Numbered from the stretch's first letter, positions 1 through 14,199 are shown. The stretch: 64,000 bases of DNA from Phytoseiulus persimilis (GCA_037576195.1 CM075103.1:34556723-34620722); one strand, 5' to 3'. The notes: a model not told the origin generated them from the sequence alone. Numbers and translations: made by a program.

Positions 1-3000
1 GACTAGCCGCGTCTTCCTCAGTTAGCAGAATCGTGTTCAGGTGCTTAATTCCGAATCGGACGCGGTCTGAAAACTTTTGAAGCTTCGAAAATTTCCACAC
101 ACTTCCATGGACATGTTCGATTCCGTCCATCAGGGAAACGAAGTAAGCTGCCGGGCCCTCCGACCCGCTCAGGAACCCTCCCGTCGGGGGCTTGTCGCGG
201 GGACGAGAGGGAAAAGAGAGGGCGCCCCTCGGAAATTTCCCCCCGTTCGGCTTCATCGAGGGCGAACGGATGATATTCCTCTCCCGAATGTGTGTCTAAT
301 CACCCGCCTAATTCAACGTGTCCGAGCTCATTGAGAAACGAAAGGAAAACCAAAGCGGAAACACAGGCTGTTCAGCTTGATCAAATCACAGTCCGCTTCG
401 GTTTATATCGGCGTGTTATGTCGCCGTCTTGCTCAACACATTTGGTGATATCATTTGAGTAGAGCCGACACGAGCTGACCGGCTCATCGGCTAACTGGCG
501 AGCGAGCAAGCGATCTTGCCCACAACGTTGAGTCAGCGCGTCGAACGTTTTCCTGCCGCTGAGCTGGATTGATGTCGAAGTGCAGCGTCGAACAGCAACA
601 TTTTCATCGGCGTAACCGGCCGCTGTCGCCGCCAAGCGATGCGACGTTCCTTTTCTCTCATATGCGTCATAATCACGCTTTCGATGGAACGCGCAAATGA
701 TTGTGCCGACTCGCCACTCGCCCTATTTCCGAACGGCAGATGCATGCGGCAGAAGACAACCTCGAGCCCATCTCATTCCGGCGCCTATTCGATTCCCACC
801 GATCATCGGAATGCCCCACGAGTCAAACAAGGCACCCACGAGTCCGTTCAACTCGGTGAATCACTGGGCACAAATGAGCGCTAGCAGCTCCAGGAGTCCG
901 AGACCCAGGTACGGTCGGAAGACACGATTGCGTAAGTTCTCTTCGCGCAATGGCCTTTTCCGTCACCCGGGCTCATTTCAACAGATCGACGAGCCCGGGG
1001 CGAAGTCGCCCGCCATGTCAGTCGCACACTGGAATTTTCAGTCGATCAATCGGTTTGTCTTGATGTCAAAGGCTTGGCTCCGCTGTCGCCCGAACTCGGA
1101 CGCCCTTCGGTTCGCTCGCTCGCTCACTGCGGAATCTTGACACGAGATGTCAGCTGTCGGTTCGTAATTGGCGTCGGTTCCACCATTCCTCCAAAGTCCA
1201 GTCGTCTCCGCTCCGGAGTACATCCCCTCCCAATCAACTGCATCATGATGAGGCTCCTCTGGAGAAGTCACGCGAGGCTGAGATCCCCTGCAGAAAGCGA
1301 TCGCCCCAACGATCGTGCCCAGAAAAATGAAACGCGTCTGATAGCCGCCGTTCCCTTCCAAGGAGCCTTAATTCGAGATAGCCAGAACGTTTATACAGTG
1401 TTTGCGGAGGATCCTGGAGCGATTTGGAAACATTCTCGATAGAGTTCCGAACGCTTCCGGGGTATTTGCCGAGGAGTGCATCGAACTTGTTTGCGCTGGG
1501 TTCAGGAGCGCTCTCGAACAACAACGAGCTAGGCTCTATGAGTCACTTCGGAAGAATATTGATAAAACGTCGAGTCGAGCGAGGGGAGTACCTCGTTCAA
1601 AAACGTCGAATCGAGAGCGAAGTTCATCCCCAGTTCTCCCGGAGCGCCGCCACGCGAGCGCTTCGAAATCAGAAATGTTGAGCACACCATCAGAAATGAT
1701 TACGCGGGCTTGGAATCGTGTAGTTTGGGGGCTGATAATGGCCGCCTGCCGCCACAGTGTCGCCAGCAGGGCGGTGGGGAGTTCATGGATGACTCATCAA
1801 GAGCCGAGGCGCAGGCCCCCGAAGGGTTCCCTCGAAGGCCCTGTTGAGTCATCAACTCGGTTCTTTCTCTCTCCCCCTTCCTCCCGATCTCTCTCGCTCT
1901 CCCTCTCTGTCTATCTCTCACTTTCTCCCTCTCTATCTCTCTCTCGAGCCGGCCTCGCTCCGTTGGTATTCAGCCGGAGATCCTCGCTTCCCCAACTTTC
2001 GTGTCGTGTATTAGAACGTCGACGACTACCACCCCACCGACCCCTGATCCCCTCGCTCGCCCGTTCTCCCTCTCCGACCGAAAGGATGCACTCATCGACC
2101 GCTTTCAAACACCAACTCCAGGACCCATTACGGGGCGAGGAGTGTTGTCCGCGGACGCAGGGGGTTCGATTCCAAGCATCTTCGATGTCTCACGGACGGC
2201 GGCATAACTAACTGACCGCCCAACTCTTTCACCCGAGGAAGCAAAAGAGTTCACTAGCGCTGCATTCCTCTCCTTCACGCCCCATCCATCCCGTGTTCGC
2301 CGCTCTCGACCGGCGGCGTTGGGTGCGGTTGCTGATAATAAGATAACAACGTACCGGGTCTCTGACCGCGGGGTGGTCGTCGGAACAACCGCTCGCTGGG
2401 CAAACGGGTAGCTCATCAAGTCGGATGCTTGCATCCGTGATATAGTACTTTTACGTCGGCAGGTCAGTCGAACCGTTGAACGCTCCGGTGAACGGCGACG
2501 ATGATATTGTGTGCTGTTGCGGGTCCCTACGAGAACAATCAGAATACGTTACGAGCCCGGCGAGCGAACTCGGTGGAGATGTCTCAAACATGGACGTGCG
2601 AGATGATGGACTCCATACCGCATTCGCAGATGCGAGGAATTCCAACATTCCAAGTCACCATGGGTACCGTTGATGGGGAAGCCTCGTTCCTACGCGATCC
2701 ACCCTGAAGAGTTCCCCCAACCCCTCCCATCTCGAGAGCATTCCGATGAATCGGAGTCACCCTGTTTAGCAAGAACCTGCGGTGTCGCAGGAAGGGCTTC
2801 CGGCGGAGCGCTGATCCTCCTTGACAGCAGGCCGAGAGCAGAGCCCGTCCGACAGGCTCAATCTGTGGTTGAGAGGGGTCCGAGTTGGAATATTCTGCTT
2901 GGAGTCTGCTCGAGCCGCCACTGAGCAAATCAGGTTTCGCCCCGGAACGGCCCGCGCCCAGCGATCGTATCTGACCTTTCGCGCCCTGGTTCGGGTCTGC

Positions 3001-6000
3001 ACCCGCTCGTCTGACTAACGACTCGCTGAGTGAGTCAGAGACTCGTCGACGATAAGGAAACAGCAACAACAGAACAGTCCCGGAGGGAAAAAGCCTCTTT
3101 AAGTCCTCATTATCATTTTAACGTGTTCCCTCGTCGACGACTCGTTTTTCTCCATCTCCGTGCTGCACCGTCGAACGTCGACAACACATGGGACTCGGGC
3201 GTCGGGTTCCGTCGACAAATTGCTCGAGCCACTGAAGCTTGTCTCAGAACTTGATTTTCACGACACCGCTCCCCAAACAACTCTTCCAGCCAGCTCGGAC
3301 CAATGGGAGGAACGGGCGCGAGGGTTCCTGGAAGCTCCGCGGTGGAAGCAGGTACCCTGGGAGACATTCGAGAAGCGGAAACGAGGGGAAACCATCCAGA
3401 GTGTCCGTTTAATTGAAATGGACGACGTCACGATGAGACCAGAGCTCCGTTTTGAAAGTGCTCGTCTGACGTCGTCGTCGTCGACTTCGCCTCCGGAACT
3501 CTGGACTTTATCGCGTTTCAGTTCATTCCCGGTTCGATGAACCGAGACGGAGCTAATGAATGGGTGTAGATCACGAAGTGAGTCGTCCTTCTTTCAACTC
3601 CGGTCGTACTTCAAATCTTCCCAAGCTCCTCCTCCTTCCACTTCACCGGACTTAGGGCTTGGATGAGGAGTAAGAATCTCCGGTCAGTTTCCCAGGCGGA
3701 TTGGGGAGTGGCCGCGGCCTTCCGGTGTCCGTCAACAGAGCAACACGCAATATTTCAACGTACGAGGAAACTTCGGATACCCTCGCAAACGAAGTCGAAA
3801 CCATTCTACGACTCTCTGTCATTACTCACGCGGATCGGGAAGGCCATCGAATTTAGCCGTCCCCGGCCGCGTCGTCGCTCTCTCCATCCCTGAAGCCGTT
3901 AATTCTTCGTTCTTTTTCCGGTTTTGCTAGAGTCGTCCCGGTGCCCTCTGGTGTCTCTCGTTTGCAAAGATCCTCCTGTTAGGAGTTCGGTTTCCTCAGG
4001 CCGCATCCCCTTCTTTTTGAGCCTTCGGTGGCCTGTCAGCTACGGTTGGGCCCAACAAGTTCCAGAGCGCCGAGTTGAAGTTGTCAAAGTCGGTCGCGGT
4101 GTTGTTAGCTTCGATAACTCGATCATCGAGCGCGAGGCTACTGGTAACGAATAGAGGGAAAAAACCCGCCTGCGGCGAATCTTATGCGTGCTTGTTGTTT
4201 TCCCTTCAGACCCAACAAACGCGGAAAGCTTCATGGCAAGCTCGCCGACAGGAATCTTGTCCCCCGTGAAGGCAGGAACAGACTTCAGATACCAGGTTCC
4301 GCTTCCGAAATCGAGATAGCACAGCTATCCTCCTTTCCACATTCGAACGGAGAGGTATTTTCTTTGAGAACACTTTCTGGAGAACTCATTTCTTCCCAGG
4401 GATGATCCTTGCGTCGATGCGACGAGCGAAGATGGCCTGGTCTTTGTTGCGGAGGTATCCGCGGATTCATTCGATTCTTGGTCAATCAGCTCTCTCCGGA
4501 GTTTTTCACGCGTTTCTCTGCTCGATGTTCTTAACGAAAGAGTCCCGTGGCCGTGACATTGTGCAAAGTGCTTTTTCAGAGACACAAGAGCTCCTGCTCT
4601 TCCACTTCCAAGAGCAGACGCGCATCGCTTCTCGCTGATTAGCTCCGAAATTCTTGCTCGCATGGTTACGTAACTCTCTCTCAGCGTGGCTTGGAGGAAA
4701 CGATCGCAGGGAATTTCCGCCTTTCAGACTCCGCGAGAGTCGACCTTCAACGCTGAGTCGTGAAGTATCCTATGGCGGGAGTTGCATTGTTTTCCGAATA
4801 CTAATCCGGGGTGTCTCGCCACAGAACGATTCTCTTCTAATCCCCCAAGAATATGATCCTCATAATTACTGTCGAGCTCCGTGTTCTGGAGACTTGAGTC
4901 GATACGTGCATGGGAACATCAGTTTTGCTTCGACCGTTGTTCGACGACCAAGCAGCACTCCATCGGTCGCTTGTCAACAACATTCAATTCTCGCTCGATA
5001 CAGGGTCCCGTGAATGCTGAAGAGCCCGAGTTGTGAACAGCAGAGGCAGGGTTTCCGCTGAGCGGGCATGATTCAGTCGAAATCTTCTTCTCGAACCCCT
5101 CCGCACTCTCTCGAACGCCTCTCCCTGTCCGCGTCCGTCCTGTTCCCGGGACGAGCTCTCCTGTCCCGTTCCCGGTCGTAAGCTGGCGTTGTCGAGCACT
5201 GCGACGCCGATGTCGAGTGGCATTCCGAACCGTAGTCGATGTCCTAGTTTTCGTTAACTTCTCCCGAGTCCAACTGCGATCTCGCATCGCCGGATGCAAC
5301 GACCACCTCCTGTACCCAGAGTAGGACAGGGTACGTTCTCCTGGTCGGTCGGAACTTCTGTTTTCGGGCCTTGAGGGAGTCCGCGTGATTTTTTCCTCGT
5401 GCCTCTCCCTCAAGGCTGCGGCATCGTCTCACCAGTGTGATGAACGGCTGCAGCGACCTTCGCGCTTGCACTTGTATGTTGAGACTGCACACGGATGGCT
5501 GTATCGTTGCTTCCCACGTCGCCGAACCTCATATACTCCGAACCAATGATTCGTCAAAGGCTGTGTGTGTCGGACTGTTCAACGTCGGCAGTCGTTTGCC
5601 TGAACAGCTTCCGAAAAGTCGCTCGGTCAGGACCGCTAGGATGAACACAGGGGCTTGGGATGCAGAGAGAGGAGGCGGACAGTGAGACCCCGACTCGACC
5701 ATCCAGTCCGTCCCCGAGGGTCCAATATATTCCAATAATTTCCAATGCGCCTCCTGGGTTCGCGTACAGCAGCCCATACTAAATATAGGTTAGTCGGGAA
5801 ATCTGCTCTCAGCCGGAAATCTTGCATGACAAACGCGTGCCCAAGTCGTACGACGGAGATCTCCGGGTCACATTCTGGAGCTGTTCGATAAGGCGTTGTG
5901 CGTGTCATGGCGGCCTGAATATCTGGACTCGGGACGGAGGATCCCCGTAACCATCAAAACCACCTCCAGAAAGGCCGATAGCGGCTTCCAGCCTCGACGG

Positions 6001-7887
6001 ACGCGAAACGGGACATCAGGAAGAAATCGGCCTCATATAATGAGGAACACGACGAATCGTCAGGGGTGAGGAGAGATTATCGGCGAAACTGAGCGCTATC
6101 GGGGATGGAAGACAACACGAGGGATGAATCGCCGAGCTTCTTGGAGAATTCAAAGAACGGAAAGAGATTTGGGCTTGGGTTGACGCGAGAATTCGATAAC
6201 TCGAGCCTCCGACTGCCGTTGGACGCTGTCCATCCGATCCTCTCGGACGGCAAGAACGACGACGGTTTCGTCATCTTCTGCGTCACTGGTTCCTCTCTCG
6301 ATACAACCCGATCCGCCTTTGACCCACGGAGACGATTGATAGGAGATAGGCTACGAGCTCGATTCGTTTTCACCTTCTCCGATGTCGGTGACGAATACTC
6401 GAGCTCGATGCAGAACATTTGAGATGGGGCACTGCTGTTGTGAACGTCGCTCGCGCTCCGACAGGGAAAACCTCGAAGCCGTTCTGCCGGGTTTCCCGAG
6501 GGGACGCCGACCGGCCCGCCAGCGCCGGTCGGCGCTGCGAACTCTCGCGAGCGATTCCAGTGACCTCTCCAGTCTCTGACTTAGAGGAGGGTTGGGAAAC
6601 CGCGACGAAAATCTGTAACCAACAAGACTCTCTGAGGTGTAGGAGGACCGGCAAAGCTCCCGAGAGACCTCTGGTGCCTTGATTCGAAACTGGAGCAGCG
6701 GACATCCGGGAATTTATCGCCTTGCCTGGAGTCTGAATTCGCCTATCTTTGGTTCCAGCGGGTCCGATGGCTGTAACGCGAGAAAGATTGGCTGTATGTG
6801 AAACATAGGGTTCCCATTCTCCGGTACGTATAGTGGGTATTACGCAGGTCGTTGCTGGGGAGACGATTGGCACCGCAGCCCTCCAGTATCACGACCGCCG
6901 TCAGGGCCACCCGCATCACGACAGAGAAGAGAAACGGGAAAAGAACGAACGGTGGCAAACGGGTTCTTCCTGCTTATTCCCCCAAGAGTAACGGCTGATT
7001 GCTTCACTTCCGAAGGTTTTCCTCTCTTTCTCCGCCTTCGGGCAAGCTATCCAACACCGTACTCATTCCACGAGCGCCTATTCGTCCGCCGACCTTGTCG
7101 CCTCGCCCGGTGGCCAGGACCGAATCCGTGGGAGAATCGCGACTGACTCATTTCCTCTACATTCAATGAAACCTGGAAATCGAGGCGCCGGTCGCTGTTG
7201 GACATCGAGCGAGGAATCCGCGATACCCATATCGAACTGTTGAAATCCCGCGATGCGGGCGGGATCCAATCTGTGGGCACATCGTAGTGGACTGGCATGG
7301 GGAGACTTTGTTGATCATGAAGGAGTTCGGCCGAGGAAAAAGGAGAACGTAATTCCTCTGTGCGACTTTTTGACCAGCGTCGTCAGTTCTCATATGACAA
7401 AGCTGAGAAGATTGCCTGGGCCGTCCGTCTCAATCCTTCTTGGCCCTGATCCTCCTTCTTGGCCCACGTCAGCCGAGCAGATCACACTAAGAGAAAGAGT
7501 GGAAGGAAACTAACGGTGAAGTGATATAATACGGGAAGCGACGAAAACAGTGGAAGGAATCTGTGCCCACATAGCTCCACAGCAACACTCAAGAACTTTC
7601 CGTGAAATGAGAGACCTTTTATTTGAACCTGTATCCCAAACACTCAGAGTTGACTGGACATTCTCTTCAGATACCCATTTGGATAGGCCAAAAATACTCT
7701 GATATGGAGACTTCGCTCGGTTGAAAGTCGTCGTAGGCAGTTCCATCTCCTCGGGATCTCCGAAAACCCACGTCGGATCCTTATCCGACGCGGATTGGAG
7801 TCTTCTCGACTAATGATGAGTCGGATGTTATTGTTACGCTAGTTGTTATCGTGCCTTATTTATATCAACGTTGTCGTTCCCTTGCAG
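1..7887. other. Upstream region with no recognisable gene
   Basis: I see no coding region here with a family motif or a chain of phase-matched exons. Open frames occur on both strands but overlap freely and look like chance. One weak candidate is a short + strand exon at about 868-929: an ATG followed by a Ser/Arg-rich stretch and a good GTAAGT donor after a phase-1 codon. That phase would fit the first FN3 exon at 7888, but the peptide has no signal sequence, which that membrane protein should need. A pyrimidine-rich tract lies at 1861-1945. The region may be a long 5' intron of the FN3-EGF gene or intergenic DNA. Confidence 0.5.
1861..1945. repeat. Pyrimidine-rich low-complexity tract (CT/CCT)
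   Basis: About 85 bases are almost wholly C and T on the + strand, with many CTCT runs (GAGA on the other strand). Such tracts are common near arthropod promoters as GAGA-type sites and also occur as polypyrimidine microsatellites. I see no TATA box or initiator that would settle its role. It inflates a long + strand open frame at 1402-2211 that I do not accept as a gene. Confidence 0.8.
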
Positions 7888-10800
7888 TGTCAATCTTGCC
7901 GCCGCCGCGCGATGTGTTCGTTGACTCAGTTGAGGACACAGCGTTCCTATTACGATGGAAGCCACCACACACCCCGAAGCAAGCCAACGTCAAGTTGATG
8001 GGATACATGCTCTCATGGTCGCCTGTGTCCGCGAGGCATCGCATCCGTAAGTACCCACGTTCGCACATGAGCTCATTCCGTTTTCGGCTCGGCCACTCAT
8101 CCGTTCGCCATGGAGTTCACTCATCTTTCATCTTCCCAAAAGTGATAAACCTGGGTCGTTCCCGTTGTATCATGATGACGGTTTCCCAACTCATCATCTC
8201 ACTCCTGTTTATTCTCGTGATTCTCGGACAACGGGTCCTGATAGGTTGCCCGGACTCGGAACAGGGCTTAGAGGGATCGCTCCTAGGAGCTACGTCGAGC
8301 CCAGAGGAATCTGGAATAGGGAACCCCGGGTTTCCTGGGGGCCCCGAACTAACCCGAAACTGGCCCGACCCGAAATCCGCCCACTGGCTCTGAGCGATCC
8401 CTCCGATGCAGTCAATGCTTCTCGAACTAGTCCTCAGAATCGTTGGACTGTTGAACGCATGTTCCCAACTCAACATTTCTCACTCATCAGATGATTCTGC
8501 GATTTGATCTCGGATCGCCGCAAGCAATGATTCGTGCGTGCATGCATCCATCCATTGACTCCTGCACCCGCCTGAACATGCTTGCACCGAGTCAACTCTC
8601 TGCCCATAGTTTCAACAATCAGCTCTGTTCGCTGAACGACTCATGAAAAACTATTCTCCCGACTCCCCTGGCGACCCGTGAGCCCGACTCCAGGAGTTTC
8701 TCGGTTACTATCAGTTTCGACAACGATGGAGTCCAAGCATCTCGATCCACCGAAGCTGCGTTCCCACTGATGGAACGTAGCCGATCGTTGCGGACCCGGT
8801 CATGTAGCGTCGCCTGAAACGAATTCACTCCTAGCAAACTTGAATCCCTCCCAATATTTCCGGTCGGTAGAGCTCGAGCGCGCATTAATCATTCGGGACG
8901 TCCGCGTCTGCGCGTGCGCCGCCTGTCAGACTGATATAAAAATGACTTCCGGCAAGCAGATCGTGCAAATGACTGATCGACCCTCTGGTCGGATGGCGTC
9001 TGGTTGGCTGCATTTTGGAACCGGAGATCACTTCGCACTGCCACCCATCCGATGCTCGTTTTATTTTGCTCCAACCCCGTTCGACGTCTCCGTATCTCGC
9101 AAGCTACTCGAGTTCCCGCTCTCCGGTCGACGCTGCGGCTCGCGCTTTCTGTATCTTGTCGCTCGCCAAGTCCCTTCAACGGGCGTTTGAGGCACAGTTG
9201 TAAGCCTGGCGATAAGGCACGTTCGTGTCTGGACTTTGAGGTGCGGCGCTCATCGAGTCTAGTGAGCACTTGCTCCGCTGGAGTATCTGCTGCCGTTGGG
9301 AGTGAGGCAAAGCTGGCTGGACGGCAGCTGCTACCTCCCCTGCCTCCGCTCTGCGTGCACACAGACTCAGTCGCGACCAGAGTCAGGCATCGACCTCGTT
9401 CTGCCCGTCCCGAGCTCTGGCCATCGGTCATTTGCCGCTGCCGGGTCTGGTGCCGCTTTTTTGTCGGCGGAAAATCTGGGCAACCACCGTTCAATCTTCG
9501 TAATGAGGTCTCGACGAGTTTTGGACGGAATCCCCCCGCTCTTTTCTTCCTCCCTCCTCTGAGAGCGCCCCCTCCCGTCCTCGCCGTTCACGACGCTGTG
9601 ATTGTCGCGGTTTCGGCCATCAGTCATCACCAGACCCACTGAAAATATGCACCGCCCCGATTCCCAATGAGACTTTTGCGAGACAAGCCGTAGCAAACGC
9701 GGGGCGTTCCGCGGCCGATCCGACGCGAAACAGGGCGATGATGAGCTCGGCGCGCTCAAAACGGAGTTAGATCACGGCCGATGCTCCAAACTCAGCTCTC
9801 AATCAGTGGGCGCGGAGAATCCTCGTCCGCAGCCGCTCAAAGCCGACAGTCAGCAGTGTCCTTGTGCCAGATTGCTCCGGGATGTTGTTGTTCCTTGGTG
9901 CCTAATTAAATGAGTCTGGATGCGGCTCCTCCCAAACTTCGGGAGCGAGAGTCGTGAGGAAGGAGCCGGTGCGGCTTCGAGGAGGAACTGCGGTCGGTGT
10001 AGCTTCCCTCCCTCTGTGTGTATTTTTCTCATTGTCGCCATGTTAGTCGTCATGCCGTCGTTGCGTGTGATCTTATCAAATTATCCCTCGGCAACTCGTC
10101 GTCCGCATATCAACGCGAGCTTATCTGTTGTACGCAGAGCGTCGTCCGGACCAGATCCGGATGTACGACGACGATGACGGGGCAGAAGAAGAAAAAAGTT
10201 TTCGTTGTCGCTTTTATCCGTGTTCCGAGCACACAGCACCAGCGATTGCCGTTGATGCTGAGAGATCAACTCGGAGCGACACGCATTCCTCGATATTGTC
10301 AACCTCGGAGCCTTCGATTCGCAGTTGGGTCAAGCTGCAATGAGCTCATTACTTCGAACAGGGAAAAAAGTCGTCGAGTTCGATAGACTCGAGGTGGGAA
10401 CACTGTTGCCGATGGAGCTCGAGAAGGGAATCGACGCAGAAAAATGCTCCCGATCACTCGAAAACGCGAGTCACAACCAGGGAAGGGGGAGCTGCTCCGG
10501 AGAGTGCTGCTTGCCACCAATGGGAACAGAAAACAGACATGCTCGAGGGGACTGAAATGAGCATTCCGATCGGGGTGGAATTGCAAATTTTGCGTTCAAT
10601 TCGCCCGCTACCACGACTCGACAGCAGCGTCATGGCAGTCGCAGGGGCTCGAGAAGAGCGCGCCACGAGGCGGGGCGCACCGGAGACGACCGAATTAGAT
10701 TTCACGTCATTCATGGGGTGGCGCACAATCGTATTCATGAAGACTCTTCTGGGTTAGGTAGCTTAGCACTGCGGGATTCGGGGTCGATGATTTGAGTCGG

Positions 10801-13800
10801 ACTCATGCCCGCTCAACTCGCAGCACTCGGTTTATGCGGGGTTCGCCTCAGCTGTGTCATCCCCGGCCGAGTTCCGCTGTCAACATTTACCGCTGAGGAT
10901 CCCTGCGTAATTTTCCGCCGCGACGCACAGCAGACCGTCCGCTGTTTCTGACAATGGACCTTCTTTCCAGATGATGAGAAGACAGTGATGCTCCCAGGGG
11001 TGGTCACGTCGAAGTTGGTTTCAAACCTCAGCGAGGCAACGGAGTACGCCGTTGTCCTGTCGGCGGTAAGAACTTGAATGCCTCTCACCGCTCATGTCGA
11101 AATTCTTTCCACTGAGCTCATGCAAGATTCCATCTCAGAGTTGAGGTTACCTTTGCTTGAAAGCGTGACTTCGTATCGCAGGTTTATCCGAATATTCAGA
11201 CGTCCCCGGCGCCGAAGCTGATCATTCGGACGGACTACGCCGTCAGTGAGCTACCCATTGCCGACGACACCTTCGTCGAGCATAAGATCGGTGAGTTTTC
11301 TCCTTCTGCGTCCCGTGAGCTTCCAAAGCGAAATGGGCCATCACCCCTCCATCTCCTTCTGCGCGAGCAGCAGTGGAATCTGCCAGTTCGGGAACTTATG
11401 GGGCCCAGATCAGACTCTCAATCGAGTTATGGAACCAGCGCTGATGTAATATGTGGGGGTTGTTCCTCTCGAGGCGCCTCGACGGCCTTGTGGTAGATCT
11501 ATTAGAAGAACTGCTTCCGCCCGACGCTCTGCCAATCTAGAAAAGCAGCGGCTGGAGCCACTTCCATCCCCGAACTCCGGTGCAGGGCCTTCGCTGACTT
11601 CGTTCTTCCGCCCTGACCCATCCCCAACCCTCTGAGGCGAGGCCAGCTGTGGCAAACGCTTTTTTTTAGACGAAAGAAAACGGAGTGAAGCCCACAAAGA
11701 AATGGAGGATGTGGTGGACGAGAAGAGTGGGAAACGGAGACGCTTCCATCGCCTGAGACGAGGCGCGTATCGTTCCCGTATTACGCGGCGGCCCAAGTCG
11801 CCAGCTCGGTCGAAAGGCCACTGTGGGTTTTTGTAATTTTGGAGAGCGAGAACGCGCGTCAGACTCGACTGCCGACTTAGTTTCGTCGGTCCGCCGGAGA
11901 ATCTGCACTCCGTTTTGTCTGTCACTTCGACCTGATGTCAGCCGACAGCTCGTGACGCGATCCTCGCGGTTGCCGTTCGGCTTCGAGCAAGGTCATCTCA
12001 TCAGGTCCTGCCGGGGTCGGGTTGAGTTTCGGTGTCTCGAGGTTCCGACTGGAAAGGAAAGCAGGGATCCGTTTCTTCGTTGAATCCGTTCCGGTGTGAA
12101 GTCGCTCGGAAGAGCTCTAGTCGCGAGATTAGGGTCTAGAAGTCTCTCGGGATCATCAGCGAACGGCGCGCTGAATAACCTTGATTCATGACACTTGCAG
12201 AATGCAACTGCTCGGAGCCGGGCATGCTAGCTTGCACGCGAACGTCGCTGGATTCGGTAGAGTGTGCGTGCTACGAGGGCTACCAGGGTCGGTGAGTGCA
12301 GTTCTCAACCCTCTTCCGAGTCATTCACTCGAGGTTCGCGGCAAGAAGGCTCTTTTTCGATGCAGTTCCTCAGCGGGAAAGCGACCTCATTACAGGTGGT
12401 GCGAGAAGTGTTCAGTCGGCTACGTGAAGAGCACGAAGGAATGTATTCGCTGTCCCTGCTCCAATATCACCTCGACTGGCCTGTGTGACGTTGACGTATC
12501 AACCGTAAGTCTGGATCTAGCGAGACCCGTCTGTGTCCCTTCAAAGGGCTCGTAAAACTCTCCAGATACTCACCCAACTGCGTTTCAGGGCACGCCTCGT
12601 TGTGAATGCCTTCCAGGACACAGAGGTCCTGATTGCGGGCAGTGTAAGCCAGGTTACCACCGGTCGGACGATCGGTGTAAACCCATCAATTGTTTGAGCT
12701 ATACGCTTTGTCAGGAGGAGCCTCACAGACCTGGTTGTCAGGATTGCGACTTCAGCAGCATCCACGAGTCTTTCTACCCAGTCGCTCAGAAAAGCTCCGG
12801 TAAGTGAGGACTATCTGTTGCGTTCCCCTGCTTGTCACGAACTACCGGAGGTCGTGGCAAGGGAACGGAGCAAGAGTCCACAGTCGCGAAGCTCGAACCA
12901 GACCGGAAGTTATGCGTTTCGCTCAATCATCCAACGATCCAAGTCGGAACGGGGATCGTCCATCGAATCTTGTCCAAGAAAAAGAGTGCCCTCAAACCCT
13001 GTTGAAGCGCGTATTTGGAAAGGAAAAACGCCAACATCGCCGTTCTCTTTCCTCAGATTCGTTCGCTCGGGGTACCCTCACGGTCATAGCCATTTTGTCA
13101 GGCTTCTGTTTCCTTTTGTTCGCGGCCACCCTTGCCACTTGCTACCATCACCGGAAGAAGAGCTCTCTGTTGGAACTGAGCAATTCGCCCACGTATTGGA
13201 ACGCTATGCCCCCGGAGCATCCGGAATGTAATGAATACGTCGAAATGAACAGTCGACACCATTTCCCTCAACATTTCGATCAACATCAAGGTGGGTCCGA
13301 TTCTACTAGAGACTCTGAACGGTTTACTCAACGAGGTTTTGGCCTCGTACGCGGATTCCCAAACGTGATCTGGCATTATCCCGCTATCGTTGAGATTTCG
13401 TGTGATTGCCAGGAGTAATCCCATATTTTTCTTCCTCTATTACGCTCTGCTTAACATCAAGTCAATCTTGGCTAGCAGGCGGACCGGAGAAAACGGTCTT
13501 TACGTGTCCTCACAACGGCCCCTTTCCATCCGACGGGAAAGACAATTCATTAGTGTGCTATGGGCCGTGCTTTCAGCACGTGTTCGACATTTTCAATTAA
13601 AGCGTGCGTCGCTGCCGACTCCGTGGCCCTCACAACCAGTGAGGGAACGATTGCGGTAGAACGAAACAAGGAGCCGAAGCAAAGGCGAGCGAGCTATGAG
13701 GGTTTTGGAGAGTGAGTGCTGCGTTCTTGTTTCCAGCTCTTGGCACGCATCATCAGCAGCAGCAGGACTACGCCCGGATGTATAGGAGCCTCCAGCGGGA

Positions 13801-13885
13801 ACATGTTGTCGACACGATGGTCTCGATGGAGAACGATACCACGCCGAAAATCGCACGTGCTCGCAGCGAAGATTTCTGCTTGTAG
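7888..13885 (+). CDS. Single-pass membrane protein with fibronectin III and laminin-type EGF modules (5' end missing)
   Basis: Eight exons join in phase: 7888-8046, 10971-11065, 11182-11290, 12201-12291, 12366-12504, 12589-12799, 13057-13290 and 13737-13885 (stop). All acceptors end in AG and all donors start GTAAG, GTGAG or GTGGG. The first two exons give a fibronectin III-like domain (it begins LPPPRDVFVDS and has WKPP and, near its end, LSEATEYAVVLSA). Exons 4-6 are cysteine-rich and laminin-EGF-like (ECNCSEPGM, CACYEGYQGR, CECLPGHRGPDC). Exon 7 holds one transmembrane helix (LTVIAILSGFCFLLFAATLA) followed by basic residues; a cytoplasmic tail of about 100 residues ends the protein. About 395 residues are visible. 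The first exon begins with two bases of a codon, so at least one upstream exon, expected to encode a signal peptide, is missing. The architecture suggests a cell-surface adhesion or signalling receptor, broadly like MEGF-type proteins; I cannot name an orthologue. Confidence 0.85.
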
Positions 13886-14199
13886 ATAAACCCGAAGCAT
13901 GTAAAAACTGTAGAACAACTCAGTAATTACCCGGAACCACCGCTCCAAATGCAGGCTCGCGGTTTCAGACCCGCCGAGCCAACTCCACTCTGCACATTTG
14001 TTAGACTCTTGCGGTTTCCCTACTCAGCGCAGAGAGGACGTCCTCGGCATCAGCTGAGCCGCTCATCGTCAACTAAATTATTCGAGTGGAACGACATATC
14101 ACCGAGTGGAAAATCGCCAAGTGCGGGCTAAAAGCTTGATGTCGCCAGGGCATGGAAGCCGCAGTGGTTCAGAGAGGCGACGACAGCATGGCCTCTGCA

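Noticed and set aside
2140-2180. B-box-like GGTTCGATTCC as part of a tRNA gene
   Set aside because: No A box at the right distance and no cloverleaf pairing.
1402-2211. Longest + strand open frame at the left end (269 codons)
   Set aside because: Much of it is the CT-rich tract read as Ser/Leu repeats; there is no family motif and no splice context, and both strands are open.
8173-8393. Signal-peptide-like frame (TVSQLIISLLFILVILGQ) inside the first intron of the FN3-EGF gene
   Set aside because: It lies downstream of the first FN3 exon and has no donor joining in phase, so it cannot supply the missing signal peptide in the simple model.
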